This document shows, piece after piece, positions 34,245 to 43,523 of a stretch of 64,000 bases of DNA. Source of the stretch: CAVZAB01 sp963773155 (GTDB lineage: Bacteria; Pseudomonadota; Alphaproteobacteria; Rhizobiales; Beijerinckiaceae); contig CAVZAB010000004.1 in the NCBI GenBank assembly GCA_963773155.1, positions 169,117 through 233,116 on the forward strand, written 5' to 3'. Under the pieces are notes generated by a model. The model ran no database searches, had not been told where the DNA came from, and worked only from the letters and a program-made list of their open reading frames with translations. Positions within the stretch are counted from its first letter, which is position 1, and each line of letters opens with the position of its first letter. Both the position numbers and the translations under genes were made by a program.

Positions 34245-37200
34245 CCGGAATTCCCGCGAGCGCTGCCAGAACCGATATTGCGAGCTCGAGGCCGCAACCT
34301 CGCGTCTATTCGATCCGCGCCGGCGCGCCCTTTCTCGAAACCCTTGCCGATCACCTCCTCGACGGCTCGCTGGTGCCGGCCTCAGCAGGCCAATCATTCG
34401 GCCTTGCTGAAGCGACCGTCTACGTGCCGACCCGGCGGGCCGCCGGCGCCCTTGCCGCGATCCTCGCCGAACGGCTTTCTTGCGCCGGCTTCCTGCCGCG
34501 CATTCTGCCGCTCGGCAGTCTTGACGAGGCGGGCCTCGACGGCTTGCTCGAGGCGGCAGGAGCGCTCGATCGGGACTGTCCGGATCTGCCGCTTGCGATC
34601 GGAGACGTCGAGCGCCGCGTGATCCTGGCGCGGCTGATCCTGCATTGGAGCCGAACGATCCGCCATGCGTTGGTCAGCATTGATCCCGCAGGCCACGCAC
34701 ACAAAGACCCGACCGAGTCCTTGGTCGTTGCTGGCAATCCGGTCGACGCCTTTCGCCTGTCGGGCGATCTCGCCGGGATGATCGACGAGATGATTATCGA
34801 GGGCGTCGCCTGGGACAAGGTCCAGACGCTTTGCCTGCCGCAATTTGATGATTACTGGCGCATTACACTCGACTTTCTCAAAATCGCGATTGATGCCTGG
34901 CCGCAAGTCCTTGGCGAGCGCGGCCTGATCGATCGCGCCACCCGGCAAATGCTGTCGATCGACCACGAAATCGCGAAGCTCGAAGGGCGCCGGTTGACCG
35001 GCCCCGTCATTGCGGCAGGATCGACCGGCACCAACCGGGCGACCGCGCGGCTGCTGGCCGCCATTGCCCATTCGCCGCAAGGTGCCGTTGTCTTGCCCGG
35101 TCTCGATCTGGCGCTCGATCGGCGGGCCTGGGCGATGGTCGGTGAAGCGAGCAACTCGACTGAGGCCAGTGCCTCGCATCCGCAGGCGGCGCTGCGTCGG
35201 TTGCTGCCCATTCTTCGCACCGACCGCGCCACGGTCGTCGAGATTGGTGCAGTTCCGGCTGCGGTCGGGCTGCGCATCGGTTTTCTCAACGAGGCGCTGC
35301 GGCCAGCTGCCGCGACCGGACATTGGCCGGACTTTGTCAAAATGTCCGGCCAGGCCGCCCTGACTCTTGGGCTTGCCGATGTCGCGCTTATCGAGGCGGC
35401 CGACGAACGCGAAGAAGCACTGGCGCTGGCGATCGCATTGCGCGAGGCGCTTGAACGTCCGGGCGAGACCGTTGCCCTGGTCACCCCCGATCGGTCGCTC
35501 GCCGAGCGGGTGCGGGCCGAACTGCAGCGCTGGAATGTCGACGTCGATGATTCGGGCGGGCGGCCGCTTGGGCGAAGCCAGGCCGGCGCATTGGCCCGCC
35601 TATGCCTTGCTGCGGCAGTGGCGCCAGTCGGCAAGACCGCGCTGAGCGGCCTCCTCGCCCATTCTTTCGTCCGCCTGGGATTTCCCGTGCCTGCGCAGGG
35701 CCAGCTCCGCGAAGCCTTCGAAATCGGCCTGCTGCGGACAACAATACCGGTCGATCTTGGAAGCGAGCCCGGCGCGCTCGTCGCGGCTGCGGCAGCAGCA
35801 GCTCGCGGGCGCGACGCCCATCCCGCTCAACGCCGGATCGGGGCTGCGGTCTGGTCGCGGCTTCCGGCCTATATCGCAAGTCTGCAGCAGGCCTTGACGC
35901 CGCTTGCAGCCCTTACCCGCGGCGCCAGTCTGGCGGATTGGCTGTCGGCGCATCGCCAGGCGATCGAAAGGCTGACGCAAACCGAGACTGGCGAACTCGC
36001 GCTGGCGGGCCCCGGCGCCAACGAATTGTTGGATCTTTTCGTGGCGCTGGCGGAGGCGTCCGACCCGGACCTCGTTCTCGACGGCGCCAGCTACGTCGCC
36101 CTGTTCGACAGCGTGGCCGGCGATATCCTGGTCCATCCGCCGGTGCCCTTCCGGCCGCGGCTCGTCATCCTCGGCCTTCTTGAAGCGCGCCTGCTTGCCT
36201 TTGATCTGGTCCTGCTCGGCGGTCTCGACGAGACAATCTGGCCCCCCAATGTGACGAGCGACGCTTTCTTGAACCGGAGCATGCGGGCAGAGCTCGGGCT
36301 GTCCGCGCCGGAGCGGCGCATCGGCCAGACCGCACACGATTTTGTCGCGCTAATGGGAACGCGGCGGGCGATCCTCAGCCGGGCGTTGAAGCGGGCTGGC
36401 ACACCGAGCGTCGCTTCACGCTTTCTGCAACGCATGGCGGCGCTTGCCGGCGAGACGCTGTGGGCGGCGATGCGTCAGCGCGGCGAGAATTACCTTGCCT
36501 ACGCCCGCGCCATCGACCGACCACAGAGGCTGAAGAGAATCGGCAGGCCGCGGCCACGCCCGCCGCTCGACCTGCGGCCGCGCGCGCTCAGCGTTACCCG
36601 GATTGAGACGCTGCGACGCGACCCCTATGCGATCTACGCTGAATCCATTCTCCGCGTTAAGCCGCTGGCGGCGATCGGCGCCGAACCGGGCCCCCGCGAA
36701 ATCGGGATTCTGCTGCACGCTCTGGTCGCCGGCTTTGCCCGTGCCCATCCGAGCGGGCCGGTGCCAGACGACGCCCATGACGGGCTGCGCCGCGCGGCGC
36801 GCGCGGCTTTTGCCGAACTACTGCGCCGACCAGCCTTTCGGGTACTGCGCTGGCCGCGGATCGAACGTGCCCTGGCCCATTTTCTGGCCTGGGAACAGGC
36901 CCGGCGCGATCGGATCGAGGCAATTGCCTGCGAGATGCACGGCACATTGCCAATTGCGCTCACCAACGGCGCCACGTTCCTCCTCACCGCCACCGCCGAC
37001 CGCCTCGAGAGGCGCGCCGATGGCTCGGTCGCGATCATCGATTTCAAGTCTGGCGCGACCCCCACCCAAGAACAGATCGCTGCCGGCTTTGCCACCCAGG
37101 TCACGCTCGAAGCGGCGATGCTCCAACGCGGCGCCTTTGCCGGGTTCTCCGCCACTGCCGAAGCCATCGAAGGCGTCTATGTCAACCTGTTGAAAGACGC

Positions 37201-37420
37201 CAAGGAACGAAAGATTGGTTCGATTACGGATCCGTTTACAGGGCTGGCTGCGGCGCATTTTGAGGGTCTTGTGACCTTGCTGGACTCCTTCGAAGACTTC
37301 GATAACGCCTATATTGCCAGACCCTATCCGCAATTTGCTGGCCGGTTCCAGCCCTATGATCACCTCGCTCGCGTCAAAGAATGGTCGCTCAGCGGGGGTG
37401 TTGTGGACGGTGAAGCCTGA
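34241..37420 (+). CDS. addB: AddB, helicase-nuclease subunit
   Basis: A 1059-residue subunit of the alphaproteobacterial AddAB double-strand-break repair enzyme. The N-terminal region has AddB-type VYVPTRRAAGALAAILAE. An inactivated helicase-like core follows (LALVTPDRSLAERVRAELQR-type segments, LILLGGLDETIWPPN-like). The C-terminal RecB-family nuclease has the catalytic DFKSG motif in VAIIDFKSGATPTQEQ. It works with AddA in resecting ends for RecA. Start is GTG, overlapping the murU stop. Confidence 0.95.
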   Translation: MTGIPASAARTDIASSRPQPRVYSIRAGAPFLETLADHLLDGSLVPASAGQSFGLAEATVYVPTRRAAGALAAILAERLSCAGFLPRILPLGSLDEAGLDGLLEAAGALDRDCPDLPLAIGDVERRVILARLILHWSRTIRHALVSIDPAGHAHKDPTESLVVAGNPVDAFRLSGDLAGMIDEMIIEGVAWDKVQTLCLPQFDDYWRITLDFLKIAIDAWPQVLGERGLIDRATRQMLSIDHEIAKLEGRRLTGPVIAAGSTGTNRATARLLAAIAHSPQGAVVLPGLDLALDRRAWAMVGEASNSTEASASHPQAALRRLLPILRTDRATVVEIGAVPAAVGLRIGFLNEALRPAAATGHWPDFVKMSGQAALTLGLADVALIEAADEREEALALAIALREALERPGETVALVTPDRSLAERVRAELQRWNVDVDDSGGRPLGRSQAGALARLCLAAAVAPVGKTALSGLLAHSFVRLGFPVPAQGQLREAFEIGLLRTTIPVDLGSEPGALVAAAAAAARGRDAHPAQRRIGAAVWSRLPAYIASLQQALTPLAALTRGASLADWLSAHRQAIERLTQTETGELALAGPGANELLDLFVALAEASDPDLVLDGASYVALFDSVAGDILVHPPVPFRPRLVILGLLEARLLAFDLVLLGGLDETIWPPNVTSDAFLNRSMRAELGLSAPERRIGQTAHDFVALMGTRRAILSRALKRAGTPSVASRFLQRMAALAGETLWAAMRQRGENYLAYARAIDRPQRLKRIGRPRPRPPLDLRPRALSVTRIETLRRDPYAIYAESILRVKPLAAIGAEPGPREIGILLHALVAGFARAHPSGPVPDDAHDGLRRAARAAFAELLRRPAFRVLRWPRIERALAHFLAWEQARRDRIEAIACEMHGTLPIALTNGATFLLTATADRLERRADGSVAIIDFKSGATPTQEQIAAGFATQVTLEAAMLQRGAFAGFSATAEAIEGVYVNLLKDAKERKIGSITDPFTGLAAAHFEGLVTLLDSFEDFDNAYIARPYPQFAGRFQPYDHLARVKEWSLSGGVVDGEA

Positions 37421-37473
37421 CCGCGCTGGCAAGTCTGCTAGACTGATTTGACCTCGACGGCCGAAAGAAGCCG

Positions 37474-40400
37474 TTGCGATTCGCAATCGTGAACAACACC
37501 ATTTCGCCGAGGATCGCCATCCCGCCCAAGATCGCCATCCCGCCCAAGATCGCCATCCCGCCCAAGACGCGTTTCGCCCAGCATCGCGCTTCCGATCCCG
37601 GCCATTCGGCCTGGGTCTCGGCCAATGCCGGCTCCGGCAAAACCTACGTTCTCGTGCAGCGGGTACTAAGATTACTGCTCGCCGGCGTGCCGCCGGCCCA
37701 TATTCTGTGCCTGACCTTTACCAAAGCGGCGGCTGCCAACATGACGACGCGGGTCTTCGGGACCCTGGCACGTTGGAGCGGATTGAGCGACGCGGCGCTT
37801 GCGGCGGAGATCGCTGACCTCAACGCCGGGCCGCCCGCCACCATCAATTTGAACTTTGCCCGCTGCCTGTTTGCCCGCACCGTCGAGACGCCGGGCGGCT
37901 TGAAGATCCAGACGATCCATGCCTTCTGCGAAAGGTTGCTGCACCAATTTCCCTTCGAGGCCAATGTCGCCGCAGGTTTCGAGGTCATCGACGACCTTGA
38001 ACGCGAAGGGCTGGTCGAGACGGCCCGGTTGTCGGCGCTCCGGCAAGCGACCGGCCAAAGCGACGGCGAACTTTCCGGGCATCTCGCCACCCTTGCCGCA
38101 GAGACGACCGAGGCTGGCCTCGACCTATTGATCAAGGAGGCACTCGGCCAAAGACTGACCATTGAAGCGACCATCGACGCGCACGGCGGCTTGCAGCCAT
38201 TTGGCGCCGCGCTGCGTCGTGCCTTTGGCCTGGATGCTGACGCAAGTCTGGCCTCGATCCGCACTGAGATCCTCGATCCCGCAACGACCGCTGGGCTCGC
38301 GGCAGGCTTTGAACGGGGCGGTGTGAAGGACCGCAAGAAGGCCGCCATATTGCGCAACCTCGACGCGAGCGATCCGGCGGCGCTTTTCAACTATGCGGCG
38401 CTGTTTCTGAGCGACGGCGGGCCGCGCGTGCGCCCGCTATCGGCGGGCCTTGCCAGGGCTGATCCGGCCTTCGCCACGGCCGTCGCCGCGGAGACCCGGC
38501 GCCTCCTGGTCTTGCTCGAGAGGGAAAAGTCGGTGCGCGCCGTCAACCGGACCGTGGCTCTGTTCGGCCTCCTCGCGGCCATTTTTTCGACCTATGCCCG
38601 TTTGAAGGCGCGGCGCAATCGCCTCGATTTCGACGATCTCATCGAGCGGAGCCTGGCACTCCTGACCCGATCGGACGCGGCTTGGGTGCTCTACAAGCTT
38701 GACGCCGGCATCGACCACATCCTAGTCGACGAGGCCCAGGACACCTCGAGCGAACAATGGGAAATTCTGCGCCGGCTGAGCGAGGAATTCCTCGCCGACA
38801 GCGACCGCCCGCGGACCTTCTTTGCGGTTGGCGATGCGAAACAATCGATTTTCTCGTTCCAGGGCGCGGCACCGCAGAAATTCGATGCGATGCGCCGCTA
38901 TTTCGACCGGCGCATGCGCGAGGCGCGCAAAGGTTTCGTGGCGGTCGAACTGACCCTGTCATTTCGTTCGGTGCGCGACATTCTATCGGCGGTCGACCTC
39001 GTCTTTGCCATCGAGCCCCATTATCGCGGCCTATCCGGCAGCGACGGGGTCAAGCCCGTCCACGAGGCCCGCAAGGACAAGCTCCCGGGCAGCGTCGAGG
39101 TCTGGCCGATTGTTGCGAGCCGCGAGAGAATTTCCCCGCGTGACTGGCGGTTGCCGGTCGATGCCCTCGACGACGAGGATCCCGCCGTGCTGGTCGCCCG
39201 GCGGATGGCCTCGGTCATCGCGGCGCTGATCGCGTCCGGATCGAACGAGCGCGTCAGCGACGACGACGGCCGGCCGCGACCGATCAGGCCGGGCGATATC
39301 ATGATTCTGGTGCGTTCCCGCAACGCGTTTTTCGAAGCGATGATCCGCGCGCTCAAGGAAAGCGGCGTACCGGTTGCTGGGGCCGACCGGCTCCGCCTGA
39401 CCCAGCATATTGCCGTCATGGACTTGATTGCCGCCGGCCGCGCTGCGCTCACCGGCGACGACGATCTGACCCTGGCCTGCCTGCTCAAATCGCCGCTGAT
39501 CGGCCTTGATGATGACGATCTCATCCGGCTCGCGCCGGGCCGGCCCGGCACTCTCGCCGAGGCGCTAATCCGGCACCCGGCCTACGCGGCGGTGGCGGCG
39601 CGGCTGCAGCTGTGGCGCGAGCGCGCCGCGCGCCTGACCCCATTCGAATTCTATGCCCTGCTGCTCGGCGCCGATGGCGGCCGGCAGGCCATTTTGTCCC
39701 GGCTCGGCCTGGAGGCGGGCGATGTCATCGACGAATTTCTCAAACTCGCCCTCGATCATGAGAAATTTGCAGCCCCCTCGCTCACTGGTTTTCTCACGGA
39801 ACTCGAGGCCGCCGATCTGATTGTCAAACGCGACATGGAAGGCGGCCGCGACGTCGTCCGGGTCATGACGGTTCATGCCGCCAAGGGGCTCGAGGCGAAG
39901 ATCGTCTTCCTGCCCGACACCTGCACCCTTCCCGACGGCCATCACGATCCGAAGATTTTCAACCTCGGCTCGCTCGCCGCCTGGTCCGCCCGGCAAGTTG
40001 ACGACCCGGCGCCGGTTGCCGAGGCACGCCGACAATGGCGCCTCGCCGCGCTCGACGAATATCGCCGGCTTCTCTATGTGGCCTTGACCCGGGCGGAGGA
40101 GCGGCTGATCGTCGCCGGTTTCGAGGGCAAGCAGGCCCAACCGGATACTTGTTGGTACTCGATGATCTGGACGGCCCTGAAAGGCGATCTTGTGCCAGTC
40201 GAGACCCCAGAGGGTCCAGCCTGGCGGCGCCAGCTTCTGGCCTTCGCGCCGGCGAGAGACGAACCGGCTGAGATCCATGAGGCGGCCCTCCCCGGCCTGC
40301 CGGATTGGCTCGGCCGCCCACCGGCGGCGATGCCGTCGAAGCCTACCCCGATCAGGCCCTCGGGACCTGCCGTCAAGGCGACCAGCCAGGCCCGCAGCCT

Positions 40401-40908
40401 GGCGCTTGCACGAGGCAGGCTGGTGCACCGCCTCCTGCAATTCCTGCCAGACATTGCGCTTGAGCGACGGCACCTCGCCGCGGTGCGCTTTCTTGCCGGC
40501 GCGGCCAGAGATTGGGACGAAGAGGCGAGGGCCGCTTTGATCGAACAGGTTATGGCAGTTCTCGAGGCGCCGGCGCATGCCGCCCTGTTCGGACCCGGCT
40601 CGCGGGCGGAGGTGCCGATCGCCGGCCGGCTGACCCGCGCCGACGGGACGAGCGAACTTGTCCTCGGCCAAATCGATCGCCTCGCCGAAGCCGGGCCGGA
40701 GGTGCTGCTTGTCGATTTCAAGGACGGGGAACCACCGCAATCGCCGCCGGTCACCTATCTGCGCCAGCTTGCCCTTTACCGTGTAGTGCTCGAGCAAATC
40801 TATCCGGGCCGGGCGGTGCGAGCTTTCATTCTGTGGACCAGCAGGCCAGCGATGGTCGAAATCGATGCTGGCAGCCTGGCGCGGGCGGGCCTGATCACGC
40901 CTGGGTGA
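37474..40908 (+). CDS. addA: AddA, helicase-nuclease subunit
   Basis: A 1144-residue UvrD/Rep-type helicase with a C-terminal nuclease. Visible motifs are Walker A in ANAGSGKTYVLVQRVL, motif II LVDEAQDTSSEQW, FAVGDAKQSIFSFQGAAP, motif V TVHAAKGLEAKIVFLP, motif VI LLYVALTRAEERLIV and the nuclease motif LVDFKDGEPPQSP. It is the motor of AddAB. The start is TTG at 37474 or GTG at 37489; both precede an unusual triple repeat IAIPPK. The gene follows addB by 53 bp. Confidence 0.95.
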   Translation: MRFAIVNNTISPRIAIPPKIAIPPKIAIPPKTRFAQHRASDPGHSAWVSANAGSGKTYVLVQRVLRLLLAGVPPAHILCLTFTKAAAANMTTRVFGTLARWSGLSDAALAAEIADLNAGPPATINLNFARCLFARTVETPGGLKIQTIHAFCERLLHQFPFEANVAAGFEVIDDLEREGLVETARLSALRQATGQSDGELSGHLATLAAETTEAGLDLLIKEALGQRLTIEATIDAHGGLQPFGAALRRAFGLDADASLASIRTEILDPATTAGLAAGFERGGVKDRKKAAILRNLDASDPAALFNYAALFLSDGGPRVRPLSAGLARADPAFATAVAAETRRLLVLLEREKSVRAVNRTVALFGLLAAIFSTYARLKARRNRLDFDDLIERSLALLTRSDAAWVLYKLDAGIDHILVDEAQDTSSEQWEILRRLSEEFLADSDRPRTFFAVGDAKQSIFSFQGAAPQKFDAMRRYFDRRMREARKGFVAVELTLSFRSVRDILSAVDLVFAIEPHYRGLSGSDGVKPVHEARKDKLPGSVEVWPIVASRERISPRDWRLPVDALDDEDPAVLVARRMASVIAALIASGSNERVSDDDGRPRPIRPGDIMILVRSRNAFFEAMIRALKESGVPVAGADRLRLTQHIAVMDLIAAGRAALTGDDDLTLACLLKSPLIGLDDDDLIRLAPGRPGTLAEALIRHPAYAAVAARLQLWRERAARLTPFEFYALLLGADGGRQAILSRLGLEAGDVIDEFLKLALDHEKFAAPSLTGFLTELEAADLIVKRDMEGGRDVVRVMTVHAAKGLEAKIVFLPDTCTLPDGHHDPKIFNLGSLAAWSARQVDDPAPVAEARRQWRLAALDEYRRLLYVALTRAEERLIVAGFEGKQAQPDTCWYSMIWTALKGDLVPVETPEGPAWRRQLLAFAPARDEPAEIHEAALPGLPDWLGRPPAAMPSKPTPIRPSGPAVKATSQARSLALARGRLVHRLLQFLPDIALERRHLAAVRFLAGAARDWDEEARAALIEQVMAVLEAPAHAALFGPGSRAEVPIAGRLTRADGTSELVLGQIDRLAEAGPEVLLVDFKDGEPPQSPPVTYLRQLALYRVVLEQIYPGRAVRAFILWTSRPAMVEIDAGSLARAGLITPG
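37513..37566 (+). repeat. Three exact 18-bp tandem repeats in the addA 5' end
   Basis: The unit ATCGCCATCCCGCCCAAG is repeated three times exactly and encodes (IAIPPK)3 near the AddA N-terminus, before the helicase core. Copy number is likely to vary by slippage without breaking the frame. Confidence 0.9.
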
Positions 40909-40996
40909 AGGGACCGTTGGGATCGCTTGACGCGCTAGGGGGGCATTCATACTTTGTGGCCACGGCGCCGCCGGCGCAGAACATAAGGATTTGCCT

Positions 40997-41317
40997 ATGT
41001 CGACACACAAGGTTACCGACGCCACCTGGGAGAAGGACGTACTGGGTTCGAGCGAACCGGTCGTAGTCGATTTTTGGGCGGAATGGTGCGGCCCGTGCAA
41101 GATGATTGGCCCCTCACTCGAGGAAATCGCCAGCGAAATGAAGGGCAAGGTCAGGATCGCCAAAATCAACGTGGACGAAAATCCGACCGTGCCGACCAAG
41201 CTCGGCATCCGCTCGATTCCGACCCTGATGGTCTTCAAGGGCGGCAAGAAGGTCGGCGAGAAAATCGGCGCCGCGCCCAAGGGCGAATTGGTGAAATGGA
41301 TCAACGGCGCGATCTAG
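40997..41317 (+). CDS. trxA: Thioredoxin
   Basis: A 106-residue thioredoxin with the active site FWAEWCGPCKMIGPS, the cis-proline loop IRSIPTLMVFKGG and the aspartate in VVVDFWAEW. It reduces protein disulfides in the cytoplasm. The ATG at 40997 (MSTHKVTDATWEK) is preferred over a TTG two codons upstream. It ends 9 bp from the convergent folC stop. It lies 88 bp after addA. Confidence 0.97.
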   Translation: MSTHKVTDATWEKDVLGSSEPVVVDFWAEWCGPCKMIGPSLEEIASEMKGKVRIAKINVDENPTVPTKLGIRSIPTLMVFKGGKKVGEKIGAAPKGELVKWINGAI

Positions 41318-41326
41318 CCGCCCCTG

Positions 41327-42643
41327 TCAGGCCGGCGGTGTGCCATTGGCGCTGAGCACTTCGCCGGCGAGATAAAGCGACCCCGCAATCAGGATGCGCG
41401 GACCGACCGTCCAGCGGCGGGCATCAAGATAGCGAAGCGCCGCGGCGGGCGAGGTGGAAACGGCTGCCTCGAGCCCGCTCGAGCGGGCCGCGGCCGCGAT
41501 CTCATCGGGTGCCCGGGCCTGCTCCTGGTGTGGCACCGGAACGGCAAGCACCTCCTGCGCAAGTCCAGCGAAGAATTGCAGAAAGCCGGCGGTGTCCTTG
41601 GTCGCCAGCATGCCGCAGATGAGAATGAGCGGGCGTGAGCGCTTGTCCTCGAAATCGGCCATGGCCTGGGCCAGGACCCGGCCAGCCTCGGCATTGTGGC
41701 CTCCGTCGAGCCAAAGCTCGCTGTCCTCGGGCGCAAGTTCGACAAGTCGGCCACGCGCCAGCCGCTGCAATCTTGCCGGCCATTCCGCCTCGATTATCCC
41801 GCGTTCCATCGCCGCAGCGCCCAGCTTGGGTTGCAGCCAACGCAGGGTTGCGATCGCCAGCCCGGCATTGGTCTGCTGATGGCGGCCGGGCAAGCGCGGC
41901 ACCGGCAAATCGATCAGGCCGCGTTCGTCCTCGAATAAAAGCCGGCCATGCTCCTCGCGGGCGGCAAAATCCTGACCTTCAATCAATAGCGGCGCGCCGA
42001 GGGCTTCAGCCCTGTCCTCGATGAGAGCACGCACCGCGGGGACTTGCGGTCCGATGACGGCGGCAACCCCGGGTTTCAATATGCCGGCCTTTTCGCGAGC
42101 GATGGCAACCAGCGTGGTGCCAAGGAATTCCGGATGGTCCATCGAAATCGGCGTGATCAGGCTTGCCGCCGGCCGCGCGACGACATTGGTCGCGTCGGCC
42201 CTGCCGCCGAGGCCCGTTTCAAGCAGGAGATAATCGGCGGGTGTCTCGCTGAACAAGAGAAAGGCCGCGGCCGTGGTGATCTCAAAGACAGTGATGGGCT
42301 CCCTCTCATTGGCGCGCTCGCAGCGATCGAAGGCGGCGAAAAGGTGCGCATCGTCGACCAATTGCCCGCGGCCAGCGCGGCCGAGCCTGATCCTTTCGTG
42401 AAAGCGCACGAGATGCGGCGAAGTATAGACATGGACGGTGCACCCCGCGGCCTCGAGAATGGCCCGCATGAAAGCGATCGTCGATCCCTTGCCATTGGTG
42501 CCGGCAACGTGAATTACCGGCGGCAAACGGCTTTCGGGGTGACCCAGTGCCGCCAGCAACCGATTGATCCGAGTTAGCGACAGATCGATGCGCTTGGGAT
42601 GCAGCGGCATGAAACGCGTCAGGATCGCGTCCGGTTTGTCCAT
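41327..42643 (-). CDS. folC: Dihydrofolate synthase / folylpolyglutamate synthase
   Basis: A 438-residue Mur-ligase-like enzyme. The ATP-binding motif is HVAGTNGKGSTIAFMRAILE, followed by TSPHLVRFHERIRL, the ligase signature GLGGRADATNVV and SMDHPEFLGTTLVAIAREKAG. The C-terminal domain holds WLDGGHNAEAGRVLAQAM. It adds glutamate to dihydropteroate and then to folates. The start at 42643 (MDKPDAILTRFMPLHPKRID) matches homologues; 16 bp after accD on the same strand. End of the trpFBA-accD-folC operon. Confidence 0.96.
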   Translation of the reverse strand: MDKPDAILTRFMPLHPKRIDLSLTRINRLLAALGHPESRLPPVIHVAGTNGKGSTIAFMRAILEAAGCTVHVYTSPHLVRFHERIRLGRAGRGQLVDDAHLFAAFDRCERANEREPITVFEITTAAAFLLFSETPADYLLLETGLGGRADATNVVARPAASLITPISMDHPEFLGTTLVAIAREKAGILKPGVAAVIGPQVPAVRALIEDRAEALGAPLLIEGQDFAAREEHGRLLFEDERGLIDLPVPRLPGRHQQTNAGLAIATLRWLQPKLGAAAMERGIIEAEWPARLQRLARGRLVELAPEDSELWLDGGHNAEAGRVLAQAMADFEDKRSRPLILICGMLATKDTAGFLQFFAGLAQEVLAVPVPHQEQARAPDEIAAAARSSGLEAAVSTSPAAALRYLDARRWTVGPRILIAGSLYLAGEVLSANGTPPA

Positions 42644-42659
42644 GCTTGGCCCGCCTCGC

Positions 42660-43523
42660 CTAGGCGGCTTCCGCCGCGGGCGCATTGGTCAACAGACGGC
42701 ACAACCGCGCGACGGTTTCGCGCATATCTTTGCGATGCACGACCATATCGACCATGCCGTGGTCCTTGAGAAATTCAGCCCGTTGAAAGCCGGCGGGCAA
42801 TTTTTCCCGGACCGTCTGTTCGATCACCCGCGGCCCGGCAAATCCGATCAAGGCGCCAGGCTCGGCGAGCTGCACATCGCCAAGCATTGCATAGGAGGCG
42901 GTCACGCCGCCGGTGGTCGGATTGGTCAAGACGACAATATAGGGCAGCTTTTTGGCGCGCAGGCGCTGCACGGCAATCGTGGTGCGCGGCATCTGCATGA
43001 GCGAGAACATGCCTTCCTGCATTCGGGCGCCGCCCGAAGCAGCAAAGAGCACGAAGGGCGAGCCGCGCTCGGCGGCGCTCTCGAGGCCGGCCACCATTGC
43101 CTCGCCCGCCGCTAAGCCAAGCGTGCCGCCAATGAAATCGAAATCCTGGACGGCCATTGTGACGGTGGCGCCCTGCACAAGGCCGCAGCCCAATTGCACC
43201 GCATCGGTCATGCCGGTGCGCAGGCGCGCCTCCTTGAGCTTATCGATATAGCGTTTCTCGTCCCGGAATCGCAGCGGGTCGACGATGACGTCCGGCACCG
43301 CTATCTCGTCCCACTTGCCATCATCAAACATTGCTGCCATGCGCAACTTGGCGCTCATCCGCATGTGGTAGCCGGAGCCGGGAACCACAAAATGATTGGC
43401 CTCGAGATCTTTATGAAAGACGAGCTGGCCGCTCTCGGGACATTTGACCCACAGGTTTTCCGGCGTCTCGCGGCGCAGAAACGAGCGGATCTTCGGCGGC
43501 ACGACATTGGAGATCCAATTCAT
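42660..43523 (-). CDS. accD: Acetyl-CoA carboxylase carboxyltransferase subunit beta
   Basis: A 287-residue carboxyltransferase beta subunit that makes malonyl-CoA for fatty acid synthesis with AccA, AccB and AccC. The crotonase-like core is clear (TLGLAAGEAMVAGLESA, FAASGGARMQEGMFSLMQM, LTNPTTGGVTASYAMLGDV, LIGFAGPRVIEQTVREKLP). The N-terminal zinc ribbon keeps the fold outline but only one cysteine of four (WVKCPESGQLVFHKDL, then VVPGSGYHMRM), as is often seen in alphaproteobacteria. It overlaps trpA by 4 bp. Confidence 0.97.
   Translation of the reverse strand: MNWISNVVPPKIRSFLRRETPENLWVKCPESGQLVFHKDLEANHFVVPGSGYHMRMSAKLRMAAMFDDGKWDEIAVPDVIVDPLRFRDEKRYIDKLKEARLRTGMTDAVQLGCGLVQGATVTMAVQDFDFIGGTLGLAAGEAMVAGLESAAERGSPFVLFAASGGARMQEGMFSLMQMPRTTIAVQRLRAKKLPYIVVLTNPTTGGVTASYAMLGDVQLAEPGALIGFAGPRVIEQTVREKLPAGFQRAEFLKDHGMVDMVVHRKDMRETVARLCRLLTNAPAAEAA

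Noticed and set aside
37513..37566. CRISPR array
   Set aside because: The three repeats are directly adjacent without spacers and lie within a coding frame.
39565..41304. 579-codon minus-strand open frame opposite addA and trxA
   Set aside because: Runs across two well-identified genes on the other strand, with Arg/Gly/Pro-rich shadow composition.
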